A stretch of DNA of 64,000 nt, taken from assembly GCF_009362815.1 (NCBI RefSeq), contig NZ_WHNX01000010.1, positions 1 to 64,000 of the forward strand, in the 5' to 3' direction. This DNA is from Alkalibaculum sporogenes (lineage in GTDB: Bacteria; Bacillota; Clostridia; Eubacteriales; Alkalibacteraceae). A model generated the notes under the pieces. That model did no database searches. It was not told the origin of the DNA and saw only the letters and a list, made by a program, of their open reading frames with translations. Made by a program: the position numbers and the translations under genes. Shown piece after piece: positions 1 to 9,105 of this stretch; position 1 is the stretch's first letter; every line of letters begins with the position of its first letter.

Positions 1-1
1 T

Positions 2-214
2 AAAAATCTAGATTTTGACGTAGAAGAGGAAAAAATATTATCCACTAATTCGAAAGAAATCAATATTAACTTAAAAGAAATAAATAAATTAGTAGAAGAA
101 AATATAATTAAAATGTTAGAAGCAAGTGGAATGAATAAAACGGAGATAGCGAAAAGTCTTGGAATAAGTAGAACTGCATTGTGGAAAAAAATACGAACTA
201 AAAATACAAACTAA
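2..214 (+). CDS. C-terminal end of a sigma-54-type activator with Fis-like HTH (partial)
   Basis: Only the last 70 codons lie in the window; the gene continues to the left. The final 35 or so residues form a Fis-type helix-turn-helix: a leucine-rich helix (MLEASGMNKTEIAKSLGIS), a turn, then a recognition helix with RTALWKKI. This is how the PrpR/TyrR-type and other sigma-54 enhancer-binding proteins end. The AAA+ domain is outside the window, so the class is inferred. The inference is strengthened by a good -24/-12 sigma-54 promoter 110 bp downstream, ahead of the ptb operon, which this protein probably activates. A strong terminator follows the stop codon. Confidence 0.75.
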   Translation, partial: KNLDFDVEEEKILSTNSKEININLKEINKLVEENIIKMLEASGMNKTEIAKSLGISRTALWKKIRTKNTN

Positions 215-243
215 AAATACAAACTAAAAAGAAGTGTTAACTA

Positions 244-285
244 AAAGAAACACCATGTTTAGAAATATAAACATGGTGTTTCTTT
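244..285 (+). terminator. Rho-independent terminator after the activator gene
   Basis: A perfect 17-bp inverted repeat (244-260 with 269-285) encloses an 8-nt loop, and the right arm ends in T-rich sequence. It separates the activator gene from the sigma-54 promoter, so the ptb operon needs its own start. Confidence 0.85.
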
Positions 286-323
286 ATATGTCAAAAAACA
301 TTGATATTGCAAGGATTTACTAC

Positions 324-340
324 TTGGCATGATTATTGCT
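324..340 (+). promoter_or_regulatory. Sigma-54 (-24/-12) promoter of the ptb-ior-buk operon
   Basis: The sequence TTGGCATGATTATTGCT has GG at 326-327 and GC at 338-339, exactly 10 bases apart. It matches the sigma-54 consensus TGGCAC-N5-TTGCW with one substitution (T for C). It lies 29 bp upstream of the ptb start codon and just downstream of a gene ending in a Fis-type HTH. Expression is therefore expected to need RpoN and an enhancer-binding activator. No clear upstream activator palindrome was found between the terminator and the promoter. Confidence 0.8.
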
Positions 341-368
341 ATAAATAAAGTATAAAGGGGGTAAAAAT

Positions 369-1295
369 ATGTCTATTCAATCATTTGATGAATTAATTAA
401 GAGGATTCAAAATTGTAATGAAAAAAAAATAGTAGCGGTAGTGTCTGCAGACGACGAGCATACACTAGAAGCAGTTATCAGAGCAAAAAAATCTGGAGTA
501 GTAGAACCAATCTTAATAGGTAGTAAGAAAAAAATAGTAGAAATATTAGAGTCTTTTTTAGAAAATGCTGACTTAATATCTGTAATTGATGAAAATGATC
601 CAAAGAAGGCTGCACAAATAGCAGTAAAACTTGTTCATGAGAATAAAGCTGATTTTATCATGAAGGGAAAAATACAAACAGCAGATTTAATGAAAGCTAT
701 TGTAAACAAAGAAGATGGATTAAGAGCAAATCGAGTTATGTCCCTTATGGTGTTACACGAGATGAAATCTTATCATAAACTTTTGGCTGTAACTGATGGT
801 GGGATGAACCTTAATCCTAATCTAGAGGAAAAGAAACAAATTGTTGAAAATGCAGTAGATTCTTTACGTTCTATGGGGTATGAAAACCCAAAGGTTGCAG
901 TACTATGTGCAGTAGAAAACGTGAATCCCAAAATGTCTGAGACAATTGATGCAAACGAACTCAAGAAAATGAGTGAAGCGAATGAAATACAGAATTGTAC
1001 CATTGAAGGACCTATATCCTATGATTTAGCCATGAGCAAAGAGTCAGCTAAATTAAAGGGCTACAAAAGTGAAGTATCAGAAGATGCTGATATCTTAGTA
1101 GTACCAAACATGACAGCAGGTAACATACTTGGAAAATCTTTGGTATATTCTGCAGGTGCTAAAATGGCCGGAATTATACTTGGGGCAAAAGTACCTATTG
1201 TATTAACGTCTAGAGGTGCTAGTTCAGAGGAAAAGTTTTTATCTTTAGTCATATCAGCTTCTGCTGTTAATAAAAATGGAGGTACTAAAATATGA
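369..1295 (+). CDS. ptb: Phosphate butyryltransferase-type phosphotransacylase
   Basis: This 308-residue protein belongs to the phosphate acetyl/butyryltransferase family, which exchanges CoA and phosphate on an acyl group. The length fits Ptb, and the C-terminal part has the family's glycine-rich acyl-CoA/phosphate segment (NMTAGNILGKSLVY, then GAKVPIVLTSRG). It is the first gene of an operon that also holds indolepyruvate:ferredoxin oxidoreductase and butyrate kinase. The substrate is therefore probably a branched or aromatic acyl-CoA from amino-acid-derived 2-oxoacids, not only butyryl-CoA. The stop codon overlaps the iorA start by 4 nt. The start is ATG with a purine-rich site (aagggggt) just upstream. 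Confidence 0.88.
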   Translation: MSIQSFDELIKRIQNCNEKKIVAVVSADDEHTLEAVIRAKKSGVVEPILIGSKKKIVEILESFLENADLISVIDENDPKKAAQIAVKLVHENKADFIMKGKIQTADLMKAIVNKEDGLRANRVMSLMVLHEMKSYHKLLAVTDGGMNLNPNLEEKKQIVENAVDSLRSMGYENPKVAVLCAVENVNPKMSETIDANELKKMSEANEIQNCTIEGPISYDLAMSKESAKLKGYKSEVSEDADILVVPNMTAGNILGKSLVYSAGAKMAGIILGAKVPIVLTSRGASSEEKFLSLVISASAVNKNGGTKI

Positions 1296-3073
1296 AAAAA
1301 TTAATGACGGGAAACGAAGCTATAGCAAGAGGAGCCTACGAAGCAGGTGTTTTATATGCTTCTGCTTATGCAGGTACACCAAGTACTGAAATACTAGAAA
1401 ACATTGCACTATATAGTGATATGAAAGCAGAGTGGGCGACAAATGAAAAAGTCGCACTTGAGGCTGTTTGTGGAGCATCTATTGCTGGAGCTAGAGCTAT
1501 AGCAGCGATGAAACATGTAGGCGTAAATGTCGCATCAGATGCACTTTTTACACAAGCTTATACAGGTGTAAACGGAGGCATAGTACTAGTTACAGCAGAC
1601 GAACCAGGACAACATTCCTCACAGGATGAACAAGATAATAGAAATTATGCTCCATTTGCCAAAATACCGTTGTTTGAGCCTGCAAATAGCCAAGAATGTA
1701 AAGATATGATTAAAATTGCTTTTGAGGTCAGTGAGCAATACGATACACCTGTATTAGTTAGGATGACTACAAGAGTCTGTCACTCTAAAGATATTGTTGA
1801 TTGTGTAGAGAGAGTAGAAAAACCAATTATAAAGTATGAAAAAAAGCTAGAAAAATATGTAACTGTACCAGCTTTTGCAAGAAAAAGAAGAGTAGTAGTT
1901 GAACAAAGGATGCATGAGTTAAAGAAATATTCAAATGCTACAGATCTCAATTTTATTGAAATCAATGATACTAAAGTTGGTGTGATTGCTTCAGGAGTTT
2001 GTTATCACTATGCAAAAGAAATGTTTGGGGAAAATGCATCTTATTTAAAAATTGGATTTGGATATCCACTTCCAGACGAGAGAATTAAGGAGTTTGCGTC
2101 AAAAGTTGAAACCATATACATAATAGAAGAAAATGATCCGATTATAGAAAATTTTGTAAAGGTGTTAGGCATAAAATGTATTGGTAAGGATATATTTCCT
2201 TCATATGGAGAAATGACACCTGATATTTTAAGAAAATCAATTGATGGTAAAACCAAGGATTTAATTGAATACAACCAAGACCTTATTGTAAATAGAGCAC
2301 CTACACTTTGTGCAGGATGCCCCCATAGAGGAGTTTTCTATGAGCTAGGAAAAAGAAAAGATATCGTTATTGCTGGAGATATTGGTTGCTACTCTTTAGG
2401 CTTTGCAGAACCGTACAATGCAATGGATTTTAATGTATGTATGGGGAGTGCGTTTAGTTCAGGACATGGAGCACAACAAGTATTTGATATGCAAGATGAA
2501 CATAATAAGAGAGTTGTTACCGTGCTAGGAGATTCAACGTTTTTTCATACTGGAATAAATGGGCTAATTAATACAGTCTACAATAAAAGCAAAACAGTAA
2601 ATTTAATATTAGACAATAGAATCACAGGCATGACTGGACATCAAGAAAATCCTGGATCTGGATATACCTTGCAAGGGGAGCCAACACAAGTTATTGATAT
2701 TGAAGGATTAGTAGTATCGTGTGGGATAAAACACATTAAAGTCATCGATCCGAATAATTTGCAAGAGACTAAAGAGTCTTTTAATTGGGCTTTAGGCATA
2801 GCCGAACCATCTGTGATTATTACAAGATGGCCTTGCGCATTAAAAAAATTCTCTATAGAAGATAAAGAAGAATTTCCAGGAGCATTTTCAACTAAATACA
2901 AAATTGATCAAGAAAGATGTATTGGATGCAAGAAATGTATTAAGACTGGTTGTCCTGCAATAGCTTATGATAAGAATATCAAAAAATCTAAAATCGATAA
3001 TGTACAATGTGTTGGTTGTGGAGTTTGCGTGCAGGTTTGTCCAGTTGAAGCGATTAGAAGGGTGGAAGAATAA
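1292..3073 (+). CDS. iorA: Indolepyruvate:ferredoxin oxidoreductase, alpha subunit
   Basis: A 593-residue TPP and iron-sulfur subunit that oxidatively decarboxylates aryl- or branched-chain 2-oxoacids to acyl-CoA and reduces ferredoxin. The N-terminal pyrimidine-binding domain begins with GNEAIARGAYEAG. The TPP domain carries LCAGCPHRG and GDIGCYSLG near residues 340-370 and GDSTFFH further on. The C-terminus holds two 4Fe-4S motifs, CIGCKKCIKTGCP and CVGCGVCVQVCP. The length is normal for IorA. It overlaps ptb by 4 nt and abuts iorB directly (TAA followed by ATG), showing translational coupling. The acyl-CoA product would pass to Ptb and Buk for ATP formation. Confidence 0.93.
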   Translation: MKKLMTGNEAIARGAYEAGVLYASAYAGTPSTEILENIALYSDMKAEWATNEKVALEAVCGASIAGARAIAAMKHVGVNVASDALFTQAYTGVNGGIVLVTADEPGQHSSQDEQDNRNYAPFAKIPLFEPANSQECKDMIKIAFEVSEQYDTPVLVRMTTRVCHSKDIVDCVERVEKPIIKYEKKLEKYVTVPAFARKRRVVVEQRMHELKKYSNATDLNFIEINDTKVGVIASGVCYHYAKEMFGENASYLKIGFGYPLPDERIKEFASKVETIYIIEENDPIIENFVKVLGIKCIGKDIFPSYGEMTPDILRKSIDGKTKDLIEYNQDLIVNRAPTLCAGCPHRGVFYELGKRKDIVIAGDIGCYSLGFAEPYNAMDFNVCMGSAFSSGHGAQQVFDMQDEHNKRVVTVLGDSTFFHTGINGLINTVYNKSKTVNLILDNRITGMTGHQENPGSGYTLQGEPTQVIDIEGLVVSCGIKHIKVIDPNNLQETKESFNWALGIAEPSVIITRWPCALKKFSIEDKEEFPGAFSTKYKIDQERCIGCKKCIKTGCPAIAYDKNIKKSKIDNVQCVGCGVCVQVCPVEAIRRVEE

Positions 3074-3643
3074 ATGACTAAAAATATATTATTAGTTGGA
3101 GTAGGCGGTCAAGGAACAATACTAGCTAGTAAATTGTTGACATTGGGATTAATGGAAGCTGGCTATGATGTAAAAATGAATGAAATTCACGGAATGAGTC
3201 AAAGGGGAGGTTCTGTATCATCACAAATTCGATATGGAGATAAGGTAGAATCACCAGTAATTGAACTTGGAGGGGCTGATATATTAGTATCATTCGAAAA
3301 AATGGAAGCCTTGAGATGGTTATCGTACTTAAAGCCAGATGGAAGAGTTGTAGTTAATAACTACGAAATAAATCCAATGCCAGTTCTTTCAGGCAAATCT
3401 GATTATTCTAAAGATATAATTAAAGAAATTGAAAGTAAAGTAAGTACTGCTATCGTAGATGCAGCCAATAAAGCAATAGAACTTGGAAATGCAAAAGTTA
3501 TGAATGTGATAATGCTTGGGTCGATAATAAAACTTATGAATCTAGAAGAAATAAACTGGGATAAAATACTAGAAGAAAATGTAAAAGCACAATTTATTGA
3601 TCTTAATATGAAAGCGCTTAAAGTGGGGATAGATTTGGTATGA
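3074..3643 (+). CDS. iorB: Indolepyruvate:ferredoxin oxidoreductase, beta subunit
   Basis: At 189 residues this is the gamma-type domain of the 2-oxoacid:acceptor oxidoreductase family and the second subunit of the IOR heterodimer. The N-terminal glycine-rich segment LLVGVGGQGTILASKLL and the later HGMSQRGGSVSSQIRYG are family hallmarks. It starts immediately after the iorA stop and its own stop overlaps the next start (ATGA), so the three reading frames are translationally coupled. The function follows from its partner; I see no missing parts. Confidence 0.92.
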   Translation: MTKNILLVGVGGQGTILASKLLTLGLMEAGYDVKMNEIHGMSQRGGSVSSQIRYGDKVESPVIELGGADILVSFEKMEALRWLSYLKPDGRVVVNNYEINPMPVLSGKSDYSKDIIKEIESKVSTAIVDAANKAIELGNAKVMNVIMLGSIIKLMNLEEINWDKILEENVKAQFIDLNMKALKVGIDLV

Positions 3644-4344
3644 TTTCAAGATACGTTATAAAAATTAGTAAGTCTTATACAGGAGAGATTATCTGGACTA
3701 TCATACTTGCTCTTTGGGTGTTCATGTTATTAGTACCAGTATCTAGAAACATATTCATAGAATTTACGTCTATTCATCCATATATAAGTGGCTTTATAAA
3801 GTTTTTAATATTAGCTACATTAGGTGATTTGGCAGGAAATAGAATTATCAATGAAACATGGGCAGTTAACACGGGAACACTCTTAAAGGGTATTATTTGG
3901 GGGATCATTGGTATAATGATCGTTCTTGTATTCACCATTTTTAATGGTGGTGTAATAGCAGCACAAGCCGCATCTAAACTACCAGGAGAAGGCTCCATGT
4001 TTCTGACTGCACTACTTACAAGTGTAATTATGAATCTTACCTTTGGACCTATTATGTTTCTGTTTCATAAGTTTTGTGATACGTATATTGATATGAGGGT
4101 GGTTTTTAAAGAGGGAAAAATTTCTATAAAAAGCGTTATTGAAAGAATAGACTTTTACAATATGATCAGTTTTTCTTTCTTTAAAACCATACCATTGTTT
4201 TGGATACCCTGTCATACCATAGTATTTTTATTGCCTGGTGTATATAGAGTTGTGGTTTCGGCATTTTTATCAATTGCATTAGGTTTATTACTTGCAGTGA
4301 GTAAAAAACAAAAGTCTAGTGTAGGAGGAGTAGCTATTGAGTAA
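3640..4344 (+). CDS. Unknown polytopic membrane protein in the ptb-ior-buk operon
   Basis: A 234-residue hydrophobic protein with about six membrane segments (roughly residues 12-32, 42-60, 80-100, 118-140, 180-200 and 203-225). It overlaps iorB by 4 nt and buk by 8 nt, so it is made in step with the fermentation enzymes. I do not recognise a transporter family with certainty. The pattern GDLAGNRI near residue 62 and WIPCHTIVFLLPGVYRV near residue 188 faintly recall Mpv17/PMP22 membrane proteins. A role in moving the organic acid product or its amino-acid precursor is a plausible inference from position only. Confidence 0.7.
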   Translation: MISRYVIKISKSYTGEIIWTIILALWVFMLLVPVSRNIFIEFTSIHPYISGFIKFLILATLGDLAGNRIINETWAVNTGTLLKGIIWGIIGIMIVLVFTIFNGGVIAAQAASKLPGEGSMFLTALLTSVIMNLTFGPIMFLFHKFCDTYIDMRVVFKEGKISIKSVIERIDFYNMISFSFFKTIPLFWIPCHTIVFLLPGVYRVVVSAFLSIALGLLLAVSKKQKSSVGGVAIE

Positions 4345-5404
4345 ACTATTAATAATTAATCCTGGTTCTACATCTACAAAGATTGCAGTATACAACGATA
4401 CTGTTCAAGAATTAGTTGTAAATATTGAACATAAGATTGAGGAACTTGAAAAATATTCAAACACAATATCACAATACCATATGAGAAAAAACAGCATTAT
4501 TCAAGAGCTCAATCAAAGAGGATACAAATTGATGGATTTTAATGCAATAACTGGTAGAGGTGGCATGTTGCCCTCTGTTAAATCTGGAGCTTATGTAGTA
4601 AATGAAACTATGGTAGATAGATTAAAAAATAATCCAACATATGAACACGCATCAAACTTAGGTGCTATACTTGCCTACGAAATTTCAAAATATATAGGAG
4701 TAAATGCTTACATCTATGATAGTGTGAGAGTAGACGAAATGAATGATGTAGCAAGGATTTCTGGCATGCCAGAAATCCCTAGGACCAGTACCTGCCACGC
4801 ACTCAATTCTAGAGCTATGGCAATGAAGGTGGCTCAAAAATATGAAAAAAGATATAAAGATCTTAATTTTGTGGTAGCGCATCTAGGTGGAGGTATTAGC
4901 CTTTCTGTTCACGAGAAAGGTAAAATTGTAGATATAATGGCAGATGATGAGGGTCCATTTTCTCCTGAGAGAGCAGGGAGGGTACCCTGTAAAGATTTGA
5001 TTGACCTGTGTTATTCAGGCAAATACGATAAAGAAACGATCCATAAAAAACTTAGAGGAAACGGTGGGCTAAAAGCTTATCTCAATACCAGTGATGCAAG
5101 GGAAGTGGAAATATTAATTAAAAATGGGAATGAAAAAGCAAGATTAGTATATGAAGCCATGGCATATCAGATATCAAAGGGAATAGGAGACATGGCTACT
5201 GTATTGTCTGGCGAGGTAGATTATATTGTTATCACAGGAGGGATCGCTTATTCAGAGATGTTAACAAACTGGATATTAAATAGAGTGAAATACATAAGTA
5301 AGGTTGAAATTATGCCAGGTGAGAATGAAATGGAATCATTAGCACTCGGTACAATTCGAGTTCTTAGAGGAGAAGAACAGGCCAAGGAATATATTGAGAT
5401 ATAA
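4337..5404 (+). CDS. buk: Butyrate kinase-type acyl kinase
   Basis: A 355-residue ASKHA-fold acetate/butyrate kinase that makes ATP from an acyl phosphate. It opens with the phosphate-binding LIINPGSTSTKIAVY and has the family motifs FVVAHLGGGIS and YIVITGGIAYS. The start is TTG, chosen because a GGAGGAG ribosome site sits 6 nt upstream and the protein begins with the usual residues. It overlaps the membrane-protein gene by 8 nt. With Ptb it completes the acyl-CoA to organic acid plus ATP route of this operon. A terminator follows. Confidence 0.93.
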   Translation: MSKLLIINPGSTSTKIAVYNDTVQELVVNIEHKIEELEKYSNTISQYHMRKNSIIQELNQRGYKLMDFNAITGRGGMLPSVKSGAYVVNETMVDRLKNNPTYEHASNLGAILAYEISKYIGVNAYIYDSVRVDEMNDVARISGMPEIPRTSTCHALNSRAMAMKVAQKYEKRYKDLNFVVAHLGGGISLSVHEKGKIVDIMADDEGPFSPERAGRVPCKDLIDLCYSGKYDKETIHKKLRGNGGLKAYLNTSDAREVEILIKNGNEKARLVYEAMAYQISKGIGDMATVLSGEVDYIVITGGIAYSEMLTNWILNRVKYISKVEIMPGENEMESLALGTIRVLRGEEQAKEYIEI

Positions 5405-5428
5405 AGAATAATTAGAAAAAAATATACT

Positions 5429-5461
5429 AAGGGATCTGAAGTAGTCTTTTCAGATTCCTTT
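5429..5461 (+). terminator. Terminator of the ptb-ior-buk operon
   Basis: The 12-nt arms AAGGGATCTGAA and TTCAGATTCCTT pair with one G-U wobble around a short loop, 24 nt after the buk stop, followed by T-rich sequence. Confidence 0.75.
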
Positions 5462-5689
5462 ACCTTTTTGCTCATCCTCATTATTATAGATTAAGTAAAA
5501 GAACCAAATGAAGTCATGTCGAAGAACTACATGTTAAATAAAGGTTGATAAATCATTTGATAATTGATTGCTTTGTAATACAATTGTGTGAAGGTTTTCA
5601 TGCATTAATCTAAGTTTTATATTCATTATAAATATAAAACTATAAATATATAAATTATTGCCGATATATCTTAAAAGGTTTAACATAAG

Positions 5690-6502
5690 ATGAAAGGTGT
5701 GGTTAAAATAAAGGTAGATAAAATTAGTACTGAATATAAGACTAATCTTACAATAAAAAGCAATAACGATGTTGAAGCCTTTAAGAATAATACTTCATTT
5801 CTGCTAAGTCAAAAAACCATATCTAAAAATACAGATGAATTATTAGATATTAGTAGTGTGTCAGGAAAAATAATAGATACTATAAAAATTGATCATACTT
5901 CTCAAGAGATAAAAGGAAGTAGTATCGAATTTATTAAAAATTTTATTCAAGGGAAGCCTCAGGTAGTAATTGAAAATATTAATATTAGAGATGATAATTC
6001 GTTGGAAATATTCCTAAAGGATGGAAATGTAATATCTATTAAAAACATGAAAGAGTTTATCTCTTATAAAGAGGCATTAGACCTAGTAAATCCTTCAAAA
6101 TCAGATCCTCCTGTGAAAGAGTTAAATATTAAGATAATGAACAATATCAAGTCTTATATTCTTATTAACGGAAAAGAAAGTAATGAAAAATTAAGTGATT
6201 TAAGCTTTAATAAACTAATGAATAAAAATTCTAATTCTATGAATAATTTTAAGGGATTAATGGATGAATTTATACTCATTGATAAGCAAGCTAAGGCAAT
6301 AATTATATATGTTCCATTATTAGGTTTTGCATATTTAGGCAATAGCAATCTTGAAAGGATACTATATCACTTGCCTTACTTGTCATCATTACATGGATAC
6401 AGTAATAAATCATTAATATATAGTGTGTTTAGTAGATATAACTGGAGAGCGATTATTATTTCAATTTTATTATTATACGTCATTTTCAAGGTGTTAACGT
6501 AA
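5690..6502 (+). CDS. Unknown protein with C-terminal membrane anchor
   Basis: A 270-residue protein that I do not recognise. It is rich in Lys, Asn, Ser and Ile, has no N-terminal signal peptide, has a weakly hydrophobic stretch near residue 203 (AKAIIIYVPLLGFAYL) and ends in a clear membrane segment (AIIISILLLYVIF) with almost nothing after it. This suggests a tail-anchored protein facing the cytoplasm. It stands alone between terminators. The start ATG has an AAAAGG site 8 nt upstream; a GTG three codons later is possible. No domain or catalytic motif is visible. Confidence 0.65.
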   Translation: MKGVVKIKVDKISTEYKTNLTIKSNNDVEAFKNNTSFLLSQKTISKNTDELLDISSVSGKIIDTIKIDHTSQEIKGSSIEFIKNFIQGKPQVVIENINIRDDNSLEIFLKDGNVISIKNMKEFISYKEALDLVNPSKSDPPVKELNIKIMNNIKSYILINGKESNEKLSDLSFNKLMNKNSNSMNNFKGLMDEFILIDKQAKAIIIYVPLLGFAYLGNSNLERILYHLPYLSSLHGYSNKSLIYSVFSRYNWRAIIISILLLYVIFKVLT

Positions 6503-6541
6503 TATACATAAGATATCAAAACTAGAGTTATTATTATAGTA

Positions 6542-6573
6542 TAAAGGAACCTAAAATAAATTAGGTTCCTTTA
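6542..6573. terminator. Bidirectional terminator between convergent genes
   Basis: A perfect 13-bp inverted repeat (TAAAGGAACCTAA and its complement) with a 6-nt loop lies between the unknown plus-strand gene and glnS on the minus strand. A/T runs on both sides let it serve both. Confidence 0.85.
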
Positions 6574-6591
6574 TAGAGTTGTTGGAAAATT

Positions 6592-8277
6592 TTAGCTATT
6601 AGATGGTTTCCAAGAACTCTTTAAGTTTAAAGTCAAATTAAATACTAGGTTATTTTTAGTGCTGTCTTTTGAGTCCACTACAAAGTAACCATTTCTCACG
6701 AACTGAAACTTATCTCCTGAATTTGCGTTTGCTAATTCAGGTTCTAAATATCCTTTTATTACTTTTAGTGAATCTGGATTTATATTGTTTAAAGGATCTG
6801 GGTTATCTTCATCATCATCAATATCATTATTATCATTTAAAAGATAGTCGTATAGCCTGATTTCTGATTCAATGCAGTTTTGTGCACATACCCAATGTAA
6901 AGTCCCTTTAACCTTTCTACCTGTAAAACCACTACCTGATTTCGTCTCAGGGTCATATGTGCAGTTAAGTTGTATAATCTCTCCATTAGCATTTTTTATA
7001 ACTTCATTACATTTGATAAAGTATGCTCCCATTAATCTTACTTCATTTCCAGGGAATAGCCTAAAGTATTTTTTAATAGGCACTTCCATAAAATCTTCCT
7101 TTTCAATGTAGATTTCTCTGCCGAAAGGTATCTTTCTTATTCCAAGGCTTTCATTATCTTGATTATTGTGCATATCTAACCATTCTATTTTATCTTCAGG
7201 ATAATTTGTAATAACTATTTTAATGGGATCTAAAATAGCCATGAGTCTTGGTGTTTTTAACTTTAAATCATCTCTAACAAAGTGTTCAAACATTGCAATG
7301 TCAACGATACTATTGGATCTTGCTACCCCAATTTCATCACAGAAATTTTGAATGGCCTCTGGAGTAATTCCTCGTCTTCTCATACCAGAGATAGTCATTA
7401 AACGTGGATCATCCCAACCATCTACAATGCCCTTATCTACTAAAGTTTTTATAAACCTTTTGCCTATAATTGTTCTACTTAATTGCAACTTAGCAAATTC
7501 AATTTGTTTAGGTCGTTGAATCTTAAAATCATCTAAATTTTCAAGTAACCAGTTGTAAAAAGGTCTATGATCTTCAAATTCTAAAGTGCAAATGGAATGA
7601 GTGATGCCCTCTATTCCGTCTTCAATAGGATGTGCATAGTCATACATAGGGTAAATACACCAGGTATCGCCTGTATTGTGATGGTGAGTGTGTAAGATTC
7701 GATATATAATAGGATCTCTCATATTGATATTAGGACTAGACATATCAATTTTTGCACGCAATACTTTTGAACCATCTATAAATTTCCCATCTTTCATTCT
7801 AGTGAATAGCTCTAAATTTTCTTCTATACTTCTATTTCTATAGGGGCTGTTTTTACCAGGAGAAAATAGAGTTCCGCGGTATTGTCTTATTTCATCAGGA
7901 GATAGATCGTCTACATATGCTAAATCTTTTTTAATAAGTTCTAAGGCGTAAAGAAACATTTTGTCAAAATAGTTTGAGGCAAAGAATAATCTATCTTCCC
8001 AGTCAGCACCAAGCCACTTAATATCTTCTTTGATAGATTGCACATACTCTTCATCTTCCTTGACAGGATTGGTATCATCAAAACGCAAATTAAACTTGCC
8101 ATTATACCTTAAAGAAGTATTGTAATTTAATAGTATAGATTTGGCATGTCCAATGTGAAGGTATCCATTTGGTTCAGGAGGAAAACGCGTCAGAACCTTA
8201 TTATTCTGATATATATTATTCCTTATATCTTCGTCTATTATGTTGTTTATGAAATTAGTTCCAGTTGGTTCACTCAC
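6592..8277 (-). CDS. glnS: Glutaminyl-tRNA synthetase
   Basis: A class I synthetase that charges tRNA-Gln. With the start chosen here it has 561 residues, normal for Gln[16 protein letters not shown] places the HIGH motif at residues 41-44. The middle has [22 protein letters not shown], typical of GlnRS rather than GluRS, and the C-terminal beta-barrel anticodon domain is complete. The second signature, usually MSKR, reads IIGKR at about 270-274. The GTG start at 8277 is preferred over an ATG 24 nt upstream because AAAGGAG lies 8 nt before it. Having GlnRS does not exclude a GatCAB pathway elsewhere. Confidence 0.92.
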   Translation of the reverse strand: MSEPTGTNFINNIIDEDIRNNIYQNNKVLTRFPPEPNGYLHIGHAKSILLNYNTSLRYNGKFNLRFDDTNPVKEDEEYVQSIKEDIKWLGADWEDRLFFASNYFDKMFLYALELIKKDLAYVDDLSPDEIRQYRGTLFSPGKNSPYRNRSIEENLELFTRMKDGKFIDGSKVLRAKIDMSSPNINMRDPIIYRILHTHHHNTGDTWCIYPMYDYAHPIEDGIEGITHSICTLEFEDHRPFYNWLLENLDDFKIQRPKQIEFAKLQLSRTIIGKRFIKTLVDKGIVDGWDDPRLMTISGMRRRGITPEAIQNFCDEIGVARSNSIVDIAMFEHFVRDDLKLKTPRLMAILDPIKIVITNYPEDKIEWLDMHNNQDNESLGIRKIPFGREIYIEKEDFMEVPIKKYFRLFPGNEVRLMGAYFIKCNEVIKNANGEIIQLNCTYDPETKSGSGFTGRKVKGTLHWVCAQNCIESEIRLYDYLLNDNNDIDDDEDNPDPLNNINPDSLKVIKGYLEPELANANSGDKFQFVRNGYFVVDSKDSTKNNLVFNLTLNLKSSWKPSNS

Positions 8278-8612
8278 AGAATCACTCCTTTTATATAACA
8301 TATTATATTTTATATTTTTAAAATAGACTTAACAATTTAATAGATTTGTATAAAGTCTCTAACAAAAAGCTTCATTGATATTTGTACTAATGATAATGTC
8401 TGAGATGTATATTTAATTATAAAAAAAACCACGATAGTTGAACTTAAATTATCAAAAATATAGGATAAAATTAAATAAAAAACATTTTCCAATCGTATTT
8501 AGTTAAAGATACTTGATTATAAAGCCTTTTGAATGCAACATTAGGGTTCCCTAAGGGCTAATCATTATTTTAACATATTGGTGAATAATCTACTAATATT
8601 TTATCTTTAAAG
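8278..8612. other. Intergenic region upstream of glnS
   Basis: About 330 bases of AT-rich sequence holding the glnS promoter region. One short dyad, TTAGGG-TT-CCCTAA near 8543-8556, may end the thrE transcript or be chance. I see no T-box, riboswitch or ORF. Confidence 0.4.
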
Positions 8613-9053
8613 TTACAATTTCTTATAAGAAGTATTTACAAGAGTATTAATTATTTTAGTCAATAGAGAAGTCATAACCATAGCCATTGCTATACTTACA
8701 ATAGCTAGTATAGTAATAGATCCAGATTCAGATGCTCTACCATTATTTTGTACTAAATTCAACATTGTACGATATAAACCTATCCCTGGTACTAAAGGGA
8801 TAATAGCAGGTACAGTAAAAATAGTAGCGGGCATTTTCAAGAGTCGCGCAAATATTTCGCTAAATACAGTAATGAAAAATGTTGCAGTAAAATAGGCGAT
8901 TATTGGACTTTTTGAATCTGAAGAAAGTATTTTAAATAGTATATAACCTACTCCACCTAAAAGAGAACTAAGTAATATACCTCTCATAGGTGCTCTAAAC
9001 AAGATAGCAGTAAAAATAACTGCTACTACACAAATAAAAAATTCTCTTATCAA
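8613..9053 (-). CDS. ThrE-type threonine/serine exporter, C-terminal half protein
   Basis: A 146-residue, four- to five-helix membrane protein of the ThrE_2 (DUF3815) family. Its centre carries PATIFTVPAIIPLVPGIGLY, the conserved loop of this family. It pairs with the upstream gene, which holds the other half of ThrE; in Corynebacterium the two halves are fused and export threonine and serine. Here they are 52 nt apart on the same strand and presumably form a heteromer. The start is TTG with an AAGGAG site 8 nt before it. Substrate specificity is assigned by family only. Confidence 0.85.
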   Translation of the reverse strand: MIREFFICVVAVIFTAILFRAPMRGILLSSLLGGVGYILFKILSSDSKSPIIAYFTATFFITVFSEIFARLLKMPATIFTVPAIIPLVPGIGLYRTMLNLVQNNGRASESGSITILAIVSIAMAMVMTSLLTKIINTLVNTSYKKL

Positions 9054-9105
9054 GATATTGACTCCTTTCTTAATCAGAAATATTTAAGATATATATAATT
9101 AAATA

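Noticed and set aside
8278-8612. A T-box or other riboswitch ahead of glnS
   Set aside because: No GGGTGGNACC core, no specifier stem and no terminator next to the start codon could be found.
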